Source: Ulota crispa
Lineage: Eukaryota; Streptophyta; Bryopsida; Orthotrichales; Orthotrichaceae
DNA: 64,000 nt
Direction of reading: 5' to 3'
NCBI GenBank assembly: GCA_963920765.1
Contig: OY987246.1
Location: 25,243,167 to 25,307,166 of the forward strand
Below the pieces are notes generated by a model, which was not told the origin of the DNA, ran no database searches, and saw nothing but the letters and a program-made list of their open reading frames with translations. Position numbers and translations under genes: made by a program. Position 1 is the first letter of the stretch; each line of letters starts with the position of its first letter. Shown here piece by piece: positions 36,381 through 47,909 of the stretch.

Positions 36381-37482
36381 CGAACATTTGAGATTTAATC
36401 GGGATTTTAAGTGCGGTTTTTCGTACGGATGGCTCGGGGGCTCAAATACGAAGGAGAGCTATCGCTTAACTTTTGGGGATGCTCGGGTTTGCTAACGTGT
36501 GGGTGCTGCAACGGCGACTGCGTTAAGCGTGCGTTGTCGCTGTGTATACAAAGGGCACAGCACTGGGGGTTGTCCGAACATTCAGAAATCAGTGAGCTCT
36601 TCAGGTATGAACTGTCTCTCACTTCTCAACCTTGTTTTCTCAGGTGTTTCCTGATGCTATGAGCTTTTAGATCAAAGCAGTTCCATGCGGTCAAAGGCCA
36701 GCATTATGGTCAGAGTTTGATGAACTTGAAGAGTAGTAGATCAGTGACGCAAAAAAATTTACTGATGCGATTGCTTTGGCTATGATCGAGTAGGATCAAA
36801 AAGGCAGGCAAGAATGGAGAACAACTTAAATTCCAGTTCTACAACTCCTCGATTCGCCCCTCTGCCCTACCGTTGCATCCTACTGGGATGACAATAACTG
36901 GTAAGTGCATTTCTCTAGCATTGTTACATTCGTCATGAATTTCAGGATTCCATGAGATGGTTGCTCACTACAAACTCATACAGACATTCACCGGCTTTCC
37001 TTCAAACCCATGAGAGGGTTGAAATGTACGTAGCTATAACTTGCTATCACAGTCGTTCCTTCCTTCATGGAAACTACAATGACATGCACATGGGGGCTTC
37101 CGTAAGGAGTGTGTTTCAATTCTTGACTTGAAACGCCGTTGAGGGACAACTGCTACTATCCCATTCGGATGTCCCTTCTTCCAAGTATATAACTTGCAAG
37201 ACAGAAACACACACTTTGATGCTTACATGAGAACCTTTGCTTAACAAAACTCATTGTTGAAGTCAGGTTTAGGAACTCATAGATTGCAGAAGCTCATCCT
37301 CCTAGAACCCTTTGTTACGCTTCTCATGTACTTTGAAGTAGATATGCTGCTTGATCAGGGTAGAGAGTTGGCCGCCAGCTTGACGAGTTCAGTCCTTTGT
37401 TGGAGAACTCACATCTCATTGCATTGCAGGTGCCTGAACTCTTCCACTTGGTGGCTTTGGGTTTAGTCGCCCTCCATCACAC

Positions 37483-38808
37483 ATGAGGGGCCCTTGCAGC
37501 AGTGTTAGTCCCGCATTGGTGGGACCTCAACAATCAGAAATGGCTCCTTCTACCACCAACCCAAGAACTGCAAGTATGGCGCCAGGCAGTACCGTCCGAC
37601 CTTCGTACCAGCCGCCCACTAGCAGCCTCAGATCCCCAACTGCACCTCGCATAGCTCCATGCAGCACCACACCCCTTGTGGACGTGCCGGCCTCCACAAG
37701 CCCTACACTTGCAAGTACAGCATCCCCACAAACTCTAAGCAATAGCAGCAAGCGAGCACGGAAGGATCGCGGCCCCAACTGGGTACAAATGGAGATACTT
37801 GCGCTGATTTTTGCGAAGCGAGACATTTTCATAGAGGAGTTGGATGCGGTAGACAGGCGGGACTTGATGGCTTCAGACCAGACAAAGTGGACTCGCGTAT
37901 CAGAGGAGGTCCAACAAGCGAATTGCTCACCTGTCCTACGCGACGGCCAGGCCTGCAAAGCAAAGTGGAACTCCATTATACCGGAGTACAAGAAAATATC
38001 TGACTACCTCAGTCAAACGGGGAGGAATGCCATCAATTATTGGACATTGTCTTCCAGCGAGCGTAAGGACGAAGGCCTCTCCAAACAGTTCTCTTGAGAC
38101 ATATTCTGCGCCATTGACGAATGGTTTGGACTGAGGCTGCAGATCCGCCCACTGCACGTACGAGACCTGCTTTCACCAAACGACGCAAACTTTGGAGCAC
38201 ATGCAGCAGTGGGAGAACGTGGAGAGGATGATACAAGGTACCAGGGATTTGATGACCCCATTGACCTTGCAGAGGTCGAGGTCGATGCTGATGCAGGGTC
38301 CCAACAGAGCTCGCCATCCCGATCTCCCCAGAGCTCAGCCTCGCTGCCCCGTGATTTCTTTGCAAGGACACCGCTAGGCAAGTCACGTTCTGTCCTTCCG
38401 CCTGGAGTTCCACCGCAAGTCCTTAGTTCCTCTGGAACTTCATCGTATTCACTTCGAAGGCAGTTGGGGAATACCAGGATAAAATGGAAGAATGTCTCGG
38501 GACATAGCTTGATGGCTGAGGCAACACAGTCGACTGGAGAGCTCTTGGCCAGACAATTGCAAGAAACAGCAGCTGCACAGAGGGAGATGGAGCGCACAAA
38601 GATTGATGCTCAATTCAAAATATTTGTTGAGAACATGACTTTTCAATGTGAAAGGGACCAGCGAATTCAAGCACAATCGAGGGAAGCCAATGCCCTGGCT
38701 AAATTGGCAATCGACAATCAAGCTTCTATTGTAGGATGCCTCTCCAAACTCTCAACGGTTTTGAACAACTGCTTGGGGAAGAGGGGCATCCTCAAAAGGC
38801 AGCAGTAG
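37483..38808 (+). pseudogene. Harbinger Myb/SANT-like ORF with an in-frame stop
   Basis: The reading frame runs 442 codons with one internal TGA at 38095-38097 (codon 205). Downstream sequence stays open in the same frame and resumes with DIFCAIDEWFG, as expected for this family. A Pro/Ser/Thr-rich N-terminus is followed by a trihelix/Myb-like domain starting about Trp100 (GPNWVQMEILALIFAKRD, then KAKWNSIIPEYKKISDY) and a C-terminal charged helix/coiled-coil region (ARQLQETAAAQREMERTKID). In this superfamily the protein binds element ends and partners with the transposase. The stop could derive from CGA by a C-to-T change at a CpG. No intron was needed. Confidence 0.75.
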
Positions 38809-39560
38809 AATACCAGCCTAGAAGTACAAACCACGCCTCTGCAAACTCCCGGGATGCCTGACCCGTTGCACCAAAGCACGTCCAACCTCGATTGCCTGTC
38901 ACTGCAGCAGGAGAACCGAGGGAATGGGTCTTCCGTAGGAGCGCGCTAGGCACAGACGGCATGGACTGCAACGACCGATCGGGTGGCCCCACCTGACATG
39001 CTGCAAACGGCAGCAATGACACCATGAGAGCTCAGCTCTGCTGAATGCCGTGTAGTGAGTACAGCACCATGATTGCACGGTCACTCGAAGGTGCTGCAAA
39101 GCACCCTTCCTGCAGGGATAGCATACTCCGGGAGCCCTGCGCATGGGGCACGTAGATTTAGGAACCAAAAAAAGAGATATAGCATTAAAAATAAAATAAA
39201 ATGAACCGATACTCACTGCTCTGGAACACAGTAGTATGAGAGGGGGCATTCGTAATGTGTGTGCAAGCAGGAAGCGTGATAGCTGAGTAACATTAGTGTA
39301 AGCATTTCCATAAATCTATTTGAACTTTAAGCGTGAGTTCTGATGTTGTTATTGCACTATGCTGAATTCTGTAATTCACATCGTTGACTTCGGTACACTT
39401 CTCTGATCACCAAGTTCTGTTTCAAGTGAATCTCACTACACTGAAAGAGTCAACATAGAAAGCCGGAATTATCTTCTGCTGTCCACATACTACCACCTAT
39501 GAAGACCGAATGGAACACTTTTAATTCAATTGAGAGATGTGAACATGCTCACCTGCAGAT
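38809..39560. other. interval between the converging Harbinger ORFs
   Basis: About 750 bp with no frame that continues either protein. It presumably holds the 3' ends of both former transcripts. No terminal repeat was recognised. Confidence 0.4.
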
Positions 39561-40924
39561 TTATGGCACTTGAAGCCTTTGGGAGGTCAAGCACTGGCTA
39601 AGAAGCAGCCTCTTCTCAGCAGCAGCTGCCGACCCCATTGTTTCAGGGAATGACTCGCCGTCTTTAGCATCGTTTGTGGCATCACCGTACCCTGCCCTGT
39701 CATGCACTAATTCTCCTTCCAAAGCTTCAGTTCCTATGACTCCTATCAAATTCTGAACATCCTGCTGAGGCTGACTTAATAACATGTTGTGCAACAGTGC
39801 ACAGCATAGGACCACATCCAGCAGGAAGGTTACATCTAAATCAAACTTGTTTAACAACTCCTGAAAAGTTTGCTTCAGAATACCAAAACCTGTTCTCTAT
39901 AACACAATGTCCCTTCCGCACTCTTTTGTTGAAGAGAGATTGCGCCATAGACAACTGAGTGGTACTGCGATGGGCGACCATGAGCCAAGGCAACAAGGGA
40001 TAACCTTGGTCACCAAAGAGGTAAAGAGAAAAACCTTCACACGCCGCTTGGTTGTTGAAAAAATTCCTACAGGTCGCCATGTCATACAAGGAAGACCTCC
40101 GCAGCACCCGCAAGTCGTTCGTTGAACCAAGCATCCCAAGGTAGAGGTCCAGAAAATGCTTATCGCTATCGACAACTGCTTAGCAATTTAAGATGTATCC
40201 ACCAGATTTAAAGTAATAATAATCTGCTGGGACATGGCGCGGCTTTGCAATAGAGATGTGTGTGCCATCAATGGCACCCACTACAGCCAGTAGTCCACAA
40301 AGGTTACTTCTCTTGTGTCAATCAAAGACGGTCACCTGTGGGCCAGCTTATTTGGTGACGCAAGGTTACATTGATGGCGTGAACAACATCTCTGAGTACT
40401 TCGCAAACGGTGCTCTTCCCTATTGCAAACAACTCAGAACAAACGTAAAAAGACTCCCTGTGCGTCAACTTGAATAACGTGCAAGCAACTCAGACAACTA
40501 CATGGATAGCTAGACGGTAGTTTGTGTCTTTCCTGCTCACTTGCGGGGCCAACATGTCAACAAGGGCAAACACCCTGCGCTGTGTCATTCTAAACGTCTC
40601 TAGCCACCTCGTATCGTCATACTAGCTCAAGACGAATACTGAAAACCAAGTAGTGGATCGGGGTTTAACCCAATATCCTAGGTTGTCGGGGAGCACAGCA
40701 TGAGAACAGGAAATCCAGAAAGCATTCAAGGTTGAATGAGTGGAAGCTAGGGGATCATGAGAAGCCTCTGAAAGAGTTTCCAAAATTTCATCAGCAAGAG
40801 CAGTGGTATCCTCTTCTACGACATCAAGCGAAGGCAAGAGGAAACCACGTTGTGCATTGAGGAGTTGCACAATCAACCAAAATCCTAGCGCCACAGCGGA
40901 CTCTTCATCGCTGCTCACATCCAT
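39561..40924 (-). pseudogene. Harbinger DDE transposase (HARBI1-like), broken
   Basis: A DDE nuclease whose pieces lie in order on the minus strand: N-terminus from 40924, a helix-turn-helix-like IGKSTVCEVLRDVVHAI, first Asp in VVGAIDGTHIS (40269-40267), second Asp in FGDQGYPLL (40011-40009), Glu in VIENRF, then LCCALLHNMLL. The catalytic triad survives in one frame. Breaks: TAG at 40624-40622, TGA at 40492-40490, a frameshift with stops near 40300-40330, TAA at 40182-40180, and an extra T in the run at 39884-39887. The stops are reachable by C-to-T changes. The protein cannot be made as it stands. Confidence 0.75.
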
Positions 40925-41786
40925 AATTGCGGATCACATTCACAGACCCTGCCAAAGCCAGCATGAATTTAGAACATTCACTGATTTTGCAGCCCAAACC
41001 CAGAACTACTGCCTTCCAAAAGGTTGTGATCCCAAAACCCTAGTTTTGTCGAAGACGCACTGAATAACATGGACCGCAGTCAGTCAACATCAATTATGGG
41101 AATTCCGAAGTGGAAATCTTCCACAACCGGTTCTATCTGCTATACTTAAAATTCCTCACACCTCCCTCCAAGCAATACTATACAAAGACTCAAACCCAAA
41201 TTTTGTAAAGGAACCCACGCAAAGGAACTGCGACGTACCTGCAGCGACAAAGCTTGTACTATTGCGACCGCTGGCAATTGCGTTTGCGCGCAAGCCCTGT
41301 TCCAAACACGGCAGCTACTGAAATTCAACGCGCAATCAAATTTCAATGAACAGATTCCGCGGGATTTGGTGCAATGATGAGGCCAGAAAGCTCCCACTTA
41401 ACCACCAGTGACCTGATTCATAAAGAACAAACCACAACCATGACAGACAGAAAAGTATTGACAAGAAGAAAATCACGGCGCCAGAGACAGCCTCGACAGT
41501 GACCACTTCAGAGAAACGTCAGTTTTAGTAAAAACAAGGTACTTTGTGCAAACCCCTGCCTTCAAAATCATTACTTTTGGCCAAAAAGCAAGTTTCCGAG
41601 GAACCCTACAAATACGTACATTTGCCGGTGCGAACATGCCAACAAATACACCCTCCTAAAAGTATAGCAACTGCTTTTTAAGTTACTCGACCCTGGCTCC
41701 ACGCTAAAACGAAAAAGTGACAGGTCGTATATTTTAAAACTGTCCATACAAAGGACCTGGTGCAAATTGAGCTTTAGTGTTTTTAA

Positions 41787-42128
41787 CCCCCAAACGTTGG
41801 CACGGACGAAAACGTCCGTTCCCTTCGAAAAAAACTCTCTCAGAAAAATACTGACTGTGATCTGAATTTTTTTAGAAGTGATCATAAAAGTGTAGTGCAT
41901 CATGAAAGGCAAAAAATTTCCTATTGAGATACATTCATTTTATTTTGTAATCCAAATTGTGATACATGGTGTTAGCTCCTGAGCTGCCCTTCTTGCAATT
42001 TTCATGAGGGCACCATGCACTATTGACTTTTTGAATTTTTTGAAGCAATACTACTAGTGTCCATGTGCAAAACACTATAGAATGCTACAGGCAAGGCAAG
42101 CCACAGTGACCCATCCGTCCTTTAAGGG
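41787..42128. mobile_element. TTAA-flanked element, 0.35-kb family, 342 bp
   Basis: TTAA on both sides (41783-41786, 42129-42132). Left end CCCCCAAACGTTGGC; right end, read inward, CCCTTAAAGGACGG. The interior shares TTCTTGCAATTTTCA, GCACCATGCA and AAAACACTATA with 57347-57715. Non-coding; a minus-strand frame crossing it has no domain. Confidence 0.7.
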
Positions 42129-42168
42129 TTAAATCTTATGGGCGTTGAGGTGACTAGAACTGACAATA

Positions 42169-42512
42169 TAAGAGCATCCCCATCCGCATGGCAAAACATC
42201 ATGTTAGGTATACTTTTGGATGAAAATGAGGCAATTAATGTTTGGACCAGCCAAAATGTTCTCTCCTGCATTGTAAAATTTGCATTTTGCAATGCACAAT
42301 AACTCCTTCAAATACTACTTTTTTTAGAACAAATAACATGTTGACTAAGCAATGATGAAGAATCTATCTACTTTTTCAAACAAGAAGGCTTGGTGTTGGT
42401 GGAACATTATTCTATCTCATTGGACAAGTGGGAGAGATTATTATTCAACACAAGAAACACAAACATTGTTTCCCTAGGATAACTTTCTAGAGATTGGGTG
42501 AAGATGCTCTTA
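42169..42512. mobile_element. GAGCATC-terminated miniature element, copy 3
   Basis: Left end TAAGAGCATCCCCATCC, right end GGTGAAGATGCTCTTA. The right end runs straight into the next element, sharing the TTA between them. Confidence 0.55.
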
Positions 42513-42966
42513 GAGCATCTCCTACCATCCATCAAATGAAGCCCATGGAAACTAGGTTTGGAGGGGACAGGAACATTAAGTAGCACAATAGGGCATGAAG
42601 TTCCCCTGCACCCTAGAAAGTTTTAGGACTTGCACTTGCAATACAATGAATTGCATTGGTACATCTGACGTTGAAGCATAAACAATGCTTGGCAGGGACT
42701 GTGAAGAGGTTGGAGAACCTCAAATTTGACGTGAAAGTGGCTAAACCTGAACGACCCCGCCCTTGCACATCAACAAGTACAGTGCTATTGGAGACTCAAA
42801 TTGCCGTTACAGGTGGAATGGAAAGGGCTCATTTGGTTGCCGTTACAGGTGAAACGCAAAGGGCTCATTTGGTTGCCGTTACAGGTGAAACGCAAAGGGC
42901 TCATTTGGTTGCCGTTACAGGTGAAACGCAAAGGGCTCATTTGGCGGGTGGCAAGAGATGCTCTAA
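42511..42966. mobile_element. GAGCATC-terminated miniature element, copy 4
   Basis: Left end TAGAGCATCTCCTACC, right end GGCAAGAGATGCTCTAA. It abuts copy 3 and carries the 36-bp tandem array at 42803-42946 near its right end. No coding capacity beyond the repeat-driven frames. Confidence 0.55.
42803..42946. repeat. four tandem copies of a 36-bp unit
   Basis: The unit begins GCCGTTACAGGTGAAACGCA and ends GGGCTCATTTGGTT. Copies 2 and 3 are identical, copy 4 differs only in its last bases, and copy 1 has a few substitutions. The unit length is a multiple of three, so the frames at 42656-43019 show a 12-residue repeat by default; I do not regard these as genes. Confidence 0.95.
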
Positions 42967-44858
42967 GGAGATGTACTAACCCAAAAGTTACCTCTTACTC
43001 GATCTATAAAAATGCATGATTTCGATAACAGTATCGTCAGATGATTGATCGAATTATTTGGCTGGAGTATTCTAATATAGTAGGGTTTTGTACTTGTTTC
43101 ACGAAGATCGCGTACTATAATGGAGAAAGCAACAAATCTCACACCACTCAGTAACCCACCACTTGAAGACGCTGCTCCTCAAGTATCTATGCTATACTTC
43201 TGTTCGTTTATACAGACACGCCTGGTGGCCCCTTTCTCTCCCGCAGTTGCATTCCATTCATCTCGTCTACATTGTATCATCACTCACCACGTAAGATCAC
43301 ACAAACCAATCCCAGGCCCATGCACGCTCAACTTCCGTTCCTCGAGAAAGTTTGCACAGAATCGACCAGCTAATTCGTGAATCATGCAACCAGATACATC
43401 ACATACCGGTACACAATTACTGGCATCATATTACCGCAGCCACATTTTTGACACTCTGATGACACCTACAAGTCCAGGGCAAAGAATACCCAGAATTTCC
43501 AGATTATCATATAAGCTCTCGAGAAGTGAATCAGGTTTTGGAACTGAATGTACCGGTAACGGCGATACTGTACAAGGACACCAGAATGTGATGGTAACTT
43601 GATCGCTCCGTCAAGCTTCTATCTACGCGAGTCAACATACGTTTGGTGAACACGTCCTTCAATACATCAAATTCGCTAGTCTTGTGAATCGGCCTGGAAT
43701 TTGTCTATCCGAGACCGAGTCAGTCAAGTCTTTACAGGGCTGCACAAAGCAACATGGTCATGTTCCACGTCTCTTCGAACCATTTCTTCCGCAGAAAACA
43801 TGCAGCATCACTCTCTAAGGATGCCGTTGATAGTCGCGTCAGCTCCCAACGCATTATCTCCTCTTGTAATCTACAATGGGCCTCTTTCCATGTGCTCGAA
43901 TACAGGATTTTGCACCTCTTGGACCTGATAAAAACAAGTAGCCCTGTTGATCAGAACATGTCCAAATGATCAGACCACCTTCAAGAGAATCTTTCGCAGA
44001 AGTGAACAGTCAGTAGTCAAGGATAACAAGGAAACTTTCTTGTTGAACTATATCATTTTGAGGCGACCCAAGATGTACAATACGCAGTACAGTACAATAC
44101 AGTACAGTACAGGAACATCGACTGCTCTGTAGATTGCGGTTTAGTCTATTCCAACGAAGTAATGCAGTTGGTTTACTGGGGAGAGCTTGTGATTCTAAAG
44201 GTTGCTCTCCATGGGGATGTATGTACCATCAAAAGCTATGCCAATACGCACTTCTGGAAATTTCAAAGTGTGATGAATAACAGTAAATCGGTAAGAACCT
44301 TTCCAGACACTGTTATTTCCACTGAAACACTCTGAGGGATACGTGCATGTGCTGCAACCTAGAAAATAATATCGACAGGAAGCAGAACAGCCATGAGTCA
44401 CCTGCTACAAATTGCTGCACATGGGAATAAAGGAATTCCACTGTCTCTCTTTCAATAAGCTGCGATCATCCCAGTATCGCAATCATCTCCAAATAAAGAG
44501 TTGACAGCTCCATTTTCCAACCTTTCTTCGGTGCCCACTCTCCTAACGAACACTCAAATAATACTGTAAAATCAGGTGGTCCACCAAGTCATCCACCGCC
44601 ACACACGGAAACCTAAACATCAAAGTTGGGTAACGCCCGGAAAAACGCTCGTCACAAGCGCCACAGCAGGTCCGCTTTCAATGCAACGGAAAGCCTCAAG
44701 TCAAGAAGGACCACTAACTTACTGACAGCCGGAGATGTTGTGTTGCTGTTAAAAGCGAACAAGAAATCTACGTTGATTCTGCTTGTGCTTGCAGTCAGAA
44801 AGAAAGAAAGAAAGAAAGCACTCCCATGAGAGAAGGACTCACCCAGGGGACACAGGAT
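42967..44858 (-). other. 3' flank of the DNAJC8 gene, possible 3' UTR
   Basis: Balanced composition continuing the gene island, with no recognised protein in either direction. It includes a short GTACA-type repeat (about 44083-44113) and a (GAAA)n run (44800-44818) just below the DNAJC8 stop codon. How much belongs to the transcript cannot be decided from sequence. Confidence 0.35.
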
Positions 44859-45641
44859 TCATCCTTTCTTCACAGGCCGTTGCACGTAAGACTTGTTAGG
44901 ATCCTCTGTTTTGAGCTTCGGGGGACGCAGTTCACCCCTCTTGGCTTTCTTGCCGCCTTTCTGGAAATCCCGCCAACTCGAAACCCTATTCTCTCGGGTT
45001 TCTTCCCACTTCTCCTCGTGCTCGCGCTTGTGTTTCCACATCTCCCGAGTCTCCTCTTCCTCTTTCTTCACGCGCCCTTCTTCTTCGGAGATGCGCATGG
45101 TCAGCTTTCTGCGTCTCCACTCCTGCTCTGTCAACATCTCCCTCACGCGCATCTTCCACGCCTGCCGGAAATCGTCCGACTGCTCGAACTGGTTCTCGAA
45201 TTTCCCCTCGTCGACCATCGACTTGATTTTGGAGGCATTGTCACGTTTCAACTTCTTCCTCCTCTCGGACCGCAATTCATCCCTAGCCGCGTTAATTTGC
45301 GAAACTATGTAATCCCGCTCGGACGGGTCGAGCAGCAATTGCTGCGCCTTGGCGAGGGCGGCAAAGGCTTCATTGGCGCGAGGATGTTTGCACTTGTCAG
45401 GATGGATGAGCAGTGACAATTTACGATATTGCCTTCGAACTTCGTCGAGGTCCGAGTCGAAGGGCAGATTTAGATGCTCAAAGGGATTAAGCTTGAAACA
45501 GCCTAAGACACGCAGAACCTCATTGTCGCGCACCACGTCACTGACTTCCGCAAAGAACTCCTTCAGGAGAGCGTCCTCGGAGGCGGCAACATCCACCATG
45601 GCTGCTGCTGCTGCTGCCAGAAGACTACGGGAGGGAGGCAA
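44859..45641 (-). CDS. J-domain protein of the DNAJC8/SPF31 type
   Basis: A complete, uninterrupted 260-residue protein. The J domain spans about 52-115 (NPFEHLNLP, then QYRKLSLLIHPDKCKHPRAN) with the HPD motif at 80-82 that stimulates Hsp70 ATPase. A long, highly charged helical region follows (about 120-220, with KKLKRDNASK and TEQEWRRRKLTMRISEEEGR), ending in the family-typical WRDFQKGGKKAKRGELRPPK and EDPNKSYVQRPVKKG. Animal DNAJC8 is nuclear and associated with the spliceosome; the same role is inferred here. The first Met is used, but Met15 (45599) removes only an Ala-rich stretch and is an equally likely start. No intron interrupts the coding sequence. Confidence 0.93.
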   Translation of the reverse strand: MPPSRSLLAAAAAAMVDVAASEDALLKEFFAEVSDVVRDNEVLRVLGCFKLNPFEHLNLPFDSDLDEVRRQYRKLSLLIHPDKCKHPRANEAFAALAKAQQLLLDPSERDYIVSQINAARDELRSERRKKLKRDNASKIKSMVDEGKFENQFEQSDDFRQAWKMRVREMLTEQEWRRRKLTMRISEEEGRVKKEEEETREMWKHKREHEEKWEETRENRVSSWRDFQKGGKKAKRGELRPPKLKTEDPNKSYVQRPVKKG

Positions 45642-46140
45642 GGTGAGGAGGGAGGGGATGGGAGGGCTGGATGGAGGCTAGAGAGAGAGAGAGGACTACA
45701 AGGAACACGAGACGGAGGACGAAAAGGCGAACATCGCGGGGACAGAGGGAGGACGCGACCACGGAGATGGTCGAGGAGCAACCCTAAATGAGACAAGACA
45801 GACACACAGACAGACACACAGACACACAGACACACAGACAGGGGGAGAAGGGGGGAGAAGGGGGGGGGGAGGCCGAAGGAAGGGCAGGGGCGACGATGGA
45901 GGCCCAAGGAGACACCTCGCAAACAGACACCCCCCACCCCTGCCCTGCCCTGCCCTGCCGCTGGCAGCCGCGGCGACGACAGTCTCACGCCACAGGCTCC
46001 ACCGTCCACGCCCGCCTGCACCGTGCCGACTGCAGTCTGGAGCCGCACTCATGACAATCGTCCACGGCACCAACAGCAACCCCTCCCAATTAGCTCCCGC
46101 TCTCACCCTTCACCCCTGCGCGCCCTGGTCGTTTTCATCA
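45642..46140 (-). promoter_or_regulatory. 5' leader and promoter region of the DNAJC8 gene
   Basis: GC-rich sequence upstream of the start. It has a pyrimidine patch on the transcript strand (GA repeats on the plus strand at 45680-45694), CAGACACA-type repeats at 45797-45840, and a run of G tracts at 45841-45870. Composition drops abruptly to AT-rich at about 46140, marking the island edge. No TATA box was seen. Frames across this region (45563-46106) are compositional. Confidence 0.5.
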
Positions 46141-47242
46141 CTATCATAGTTTTAGGAGATTCATAACTTTGATGCATCTTATCTCAATCAATGTGATGAT
46201 CTCGAAAGTGACCATTGAAACTAGTGGAACACCTACTTAGAAAATGGCATGCAAATTTTGAGGACAACTGACCGTGGGAGATGGGAGATTATAACATTTG
46301 ATTGAACAACATGTGATGATAAAATCTCATTTTTTGGTAGATAGTTACTATTTGATGATTTTTACAAAAATTTATAAGCCACGGATTCATCTTAAATTTT
46401 GTGAGTAGCAAGATTAGATGTGAATGCACACACTTGTAAATTCTTGAAGATTACCCTTCTTTTTGTGTCAAGTTTTAGGGCTTCAAATTGCTATTGCATG
46501 GAAAACAATGACCGGCACAATTGGCGAGGATTGCCATAATAAGGGTCTAGAACATACTAGAACCCTTGCCAACAACTTTCTAGCTACCACAGAGCTTACA
46601 CAAGGAAGCTTGCAAGGGATATTGACCAATTGTAGCTTGTAAAAGGCTGCTTGCCACCACGCCCCGTATGGTGTTTCACCCTATCAAATCTCTTGCAGTA
46701 TTTGTCCAACATTTGACTTTCCTTGCCATTACTCCATTGGTATGGACAACTTGAATGCCTTCATAATTGTAGTTTATAGCAAGATCAAAAAGTTAGATCC
46801 AGTGCCTCAAACAAGGCTTTGAAATCATGGGAGGCTAAGGCAATGGGGCGCTCATGGGTTAACTCTTAAATGACCATAGGGCATAATATATACATTGATG
46901 TACAATTAGCATTTGTTACTAATAAGAAGTTTTAACCCTTTAAAGACCATTGAACCATATTTTAGTTCAAAAGAGTGGTTTTTGGCTTGTAGAGTAAAAT
47001 TGTTCAATAATTTGGAAATTGGTCTTGGATAACGCTTGTGATCACAAGAATTTTGCATCCAACCAAAAAAACAACAATGGAAGTGGATATGTGAGTTGAT
47101 GTATAATGGTGTTTATACAACATGGCCTCAAAATATGTATCCATACTTGCTCAAATATGGATTTAAATAACAACACAATACATCAAACATCCAAGAAGAA
47201 TGCCATATTTCAATTGCGCAGTTCTAAATGTTTTCAAATTTC
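46141..47242. other. AT-rich spacer
   Basis: Isolated TTAA-element-like ends occur near 46859 (TTAA-CTCTTAAATGACC) and 46931 (TTAA-CCCTTTAAAGACC) without clear partners. No gene was recognised. Confidence 0.4.
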
Positions 47243-47246
47243 TTAA

Positions 47247-47886
47247 CCCCTCAATGCCTAAGGGGCTTAAATTCCGCCCCTCTGACTTTTATTCAGGGAT
47301 ACACACAATTTCTTCAATATTTTTTAGTGGTTATTGTTATATCTAAATTCTCATTGAAATCTAGTTTTAGCTTCAAGAATTTGATCTTGAAAATGAATTA
47401 ACATGATTTGTCTATTCAAGATTTTGTGCAAGGGTGTCCACTGAAAATCTTCACTTTCTAGTGTTGAAGGCTAGAAATGAGCCTCAAGTACACTAAAACT
47501 TGGAGGAAATATCACATTAAAAATTCAATTAAAAAAATTGTAAAATAGATTTTGAGAAGCCGTAAATTGATTGGGGTTATGCATATTAGACTTTACATAC
47601 TCATATTTTTTTGGTACCCTCAATTTTAGGTTTGAGATGCAAAATGAGGATTGAAAGACTTCAAATCACTTTTGCAGTTTTAACACCCTCATGATCAAAC
47701 ATTATAATCTTTCAATCCGTAAGTGATATTGTTGTGATTTGTTTTCCTGTGTGATCTATAACATGTCTACCTTGAATTTGTACGGTTGCGTTTCAAAGAA
47801 AATTAATAAGATTGATCAAAATGTTGGCATTTTGTTTACCTTCAAGAAAATTTTGAGATACTCCAAATTCCCGAGGCGTAGAGGGA
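47247..47886. mobile_element. TTAA-type element, 0.65-kb family, about 640 bp
   Basis: TTAA at 47243-47246 and, after a one-base change, 47887-47890. Left end CCCCTCAATGCCTAAGG; right end CGAGGCGTAGAGGGA. The interior closely follows 56696-57342 (CTATTCAAGATTTTGTG, GGGTGTCCA, TTGATTGGGGTTATGCATAT). Non-coding. Confidence 0.7.
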
Positions 47887-47909
47887 TTAAACTCCAAACC
47901 CTTCCGATA

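Larger units (their letters stand above)
36380..41560. mobile_element. decayed PIF/Harbinger DNA transposon
   Basis: A GC-richer island holding the two proteins that define PIF/Harbinger elements: a Myb/SANT-like DNA-binding ORF (37483-38808, plus) and a HARBI1-like DDE transposase (39561-40924, minus). The two converge, with about 750 bp between their ends. Both are interrupted. I could not find the terminal inverted repeats or the TTA/TAA target duplication, so the outer limits are approximate. Confidence 0.65.

Noticed and set aside
41571-41912. 113-residue minus frame
   Set aside because: It runs from Harbinger-flanking sequence into the TTAA element at 41787 and has no domain.
42656-43019. 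Plus-strand frames with a 12-residue repeat
   Set aside because: The 36-bp tandem unit produces them in more than one frame; they lie inside a miniature element.
45563-46106. Long Pro/Ser- and Cys/Val-rich frames upstream of DNAJC8
   Set aside because: Driven by simple repeats (CAGACACA, G runs) in the promoter region.
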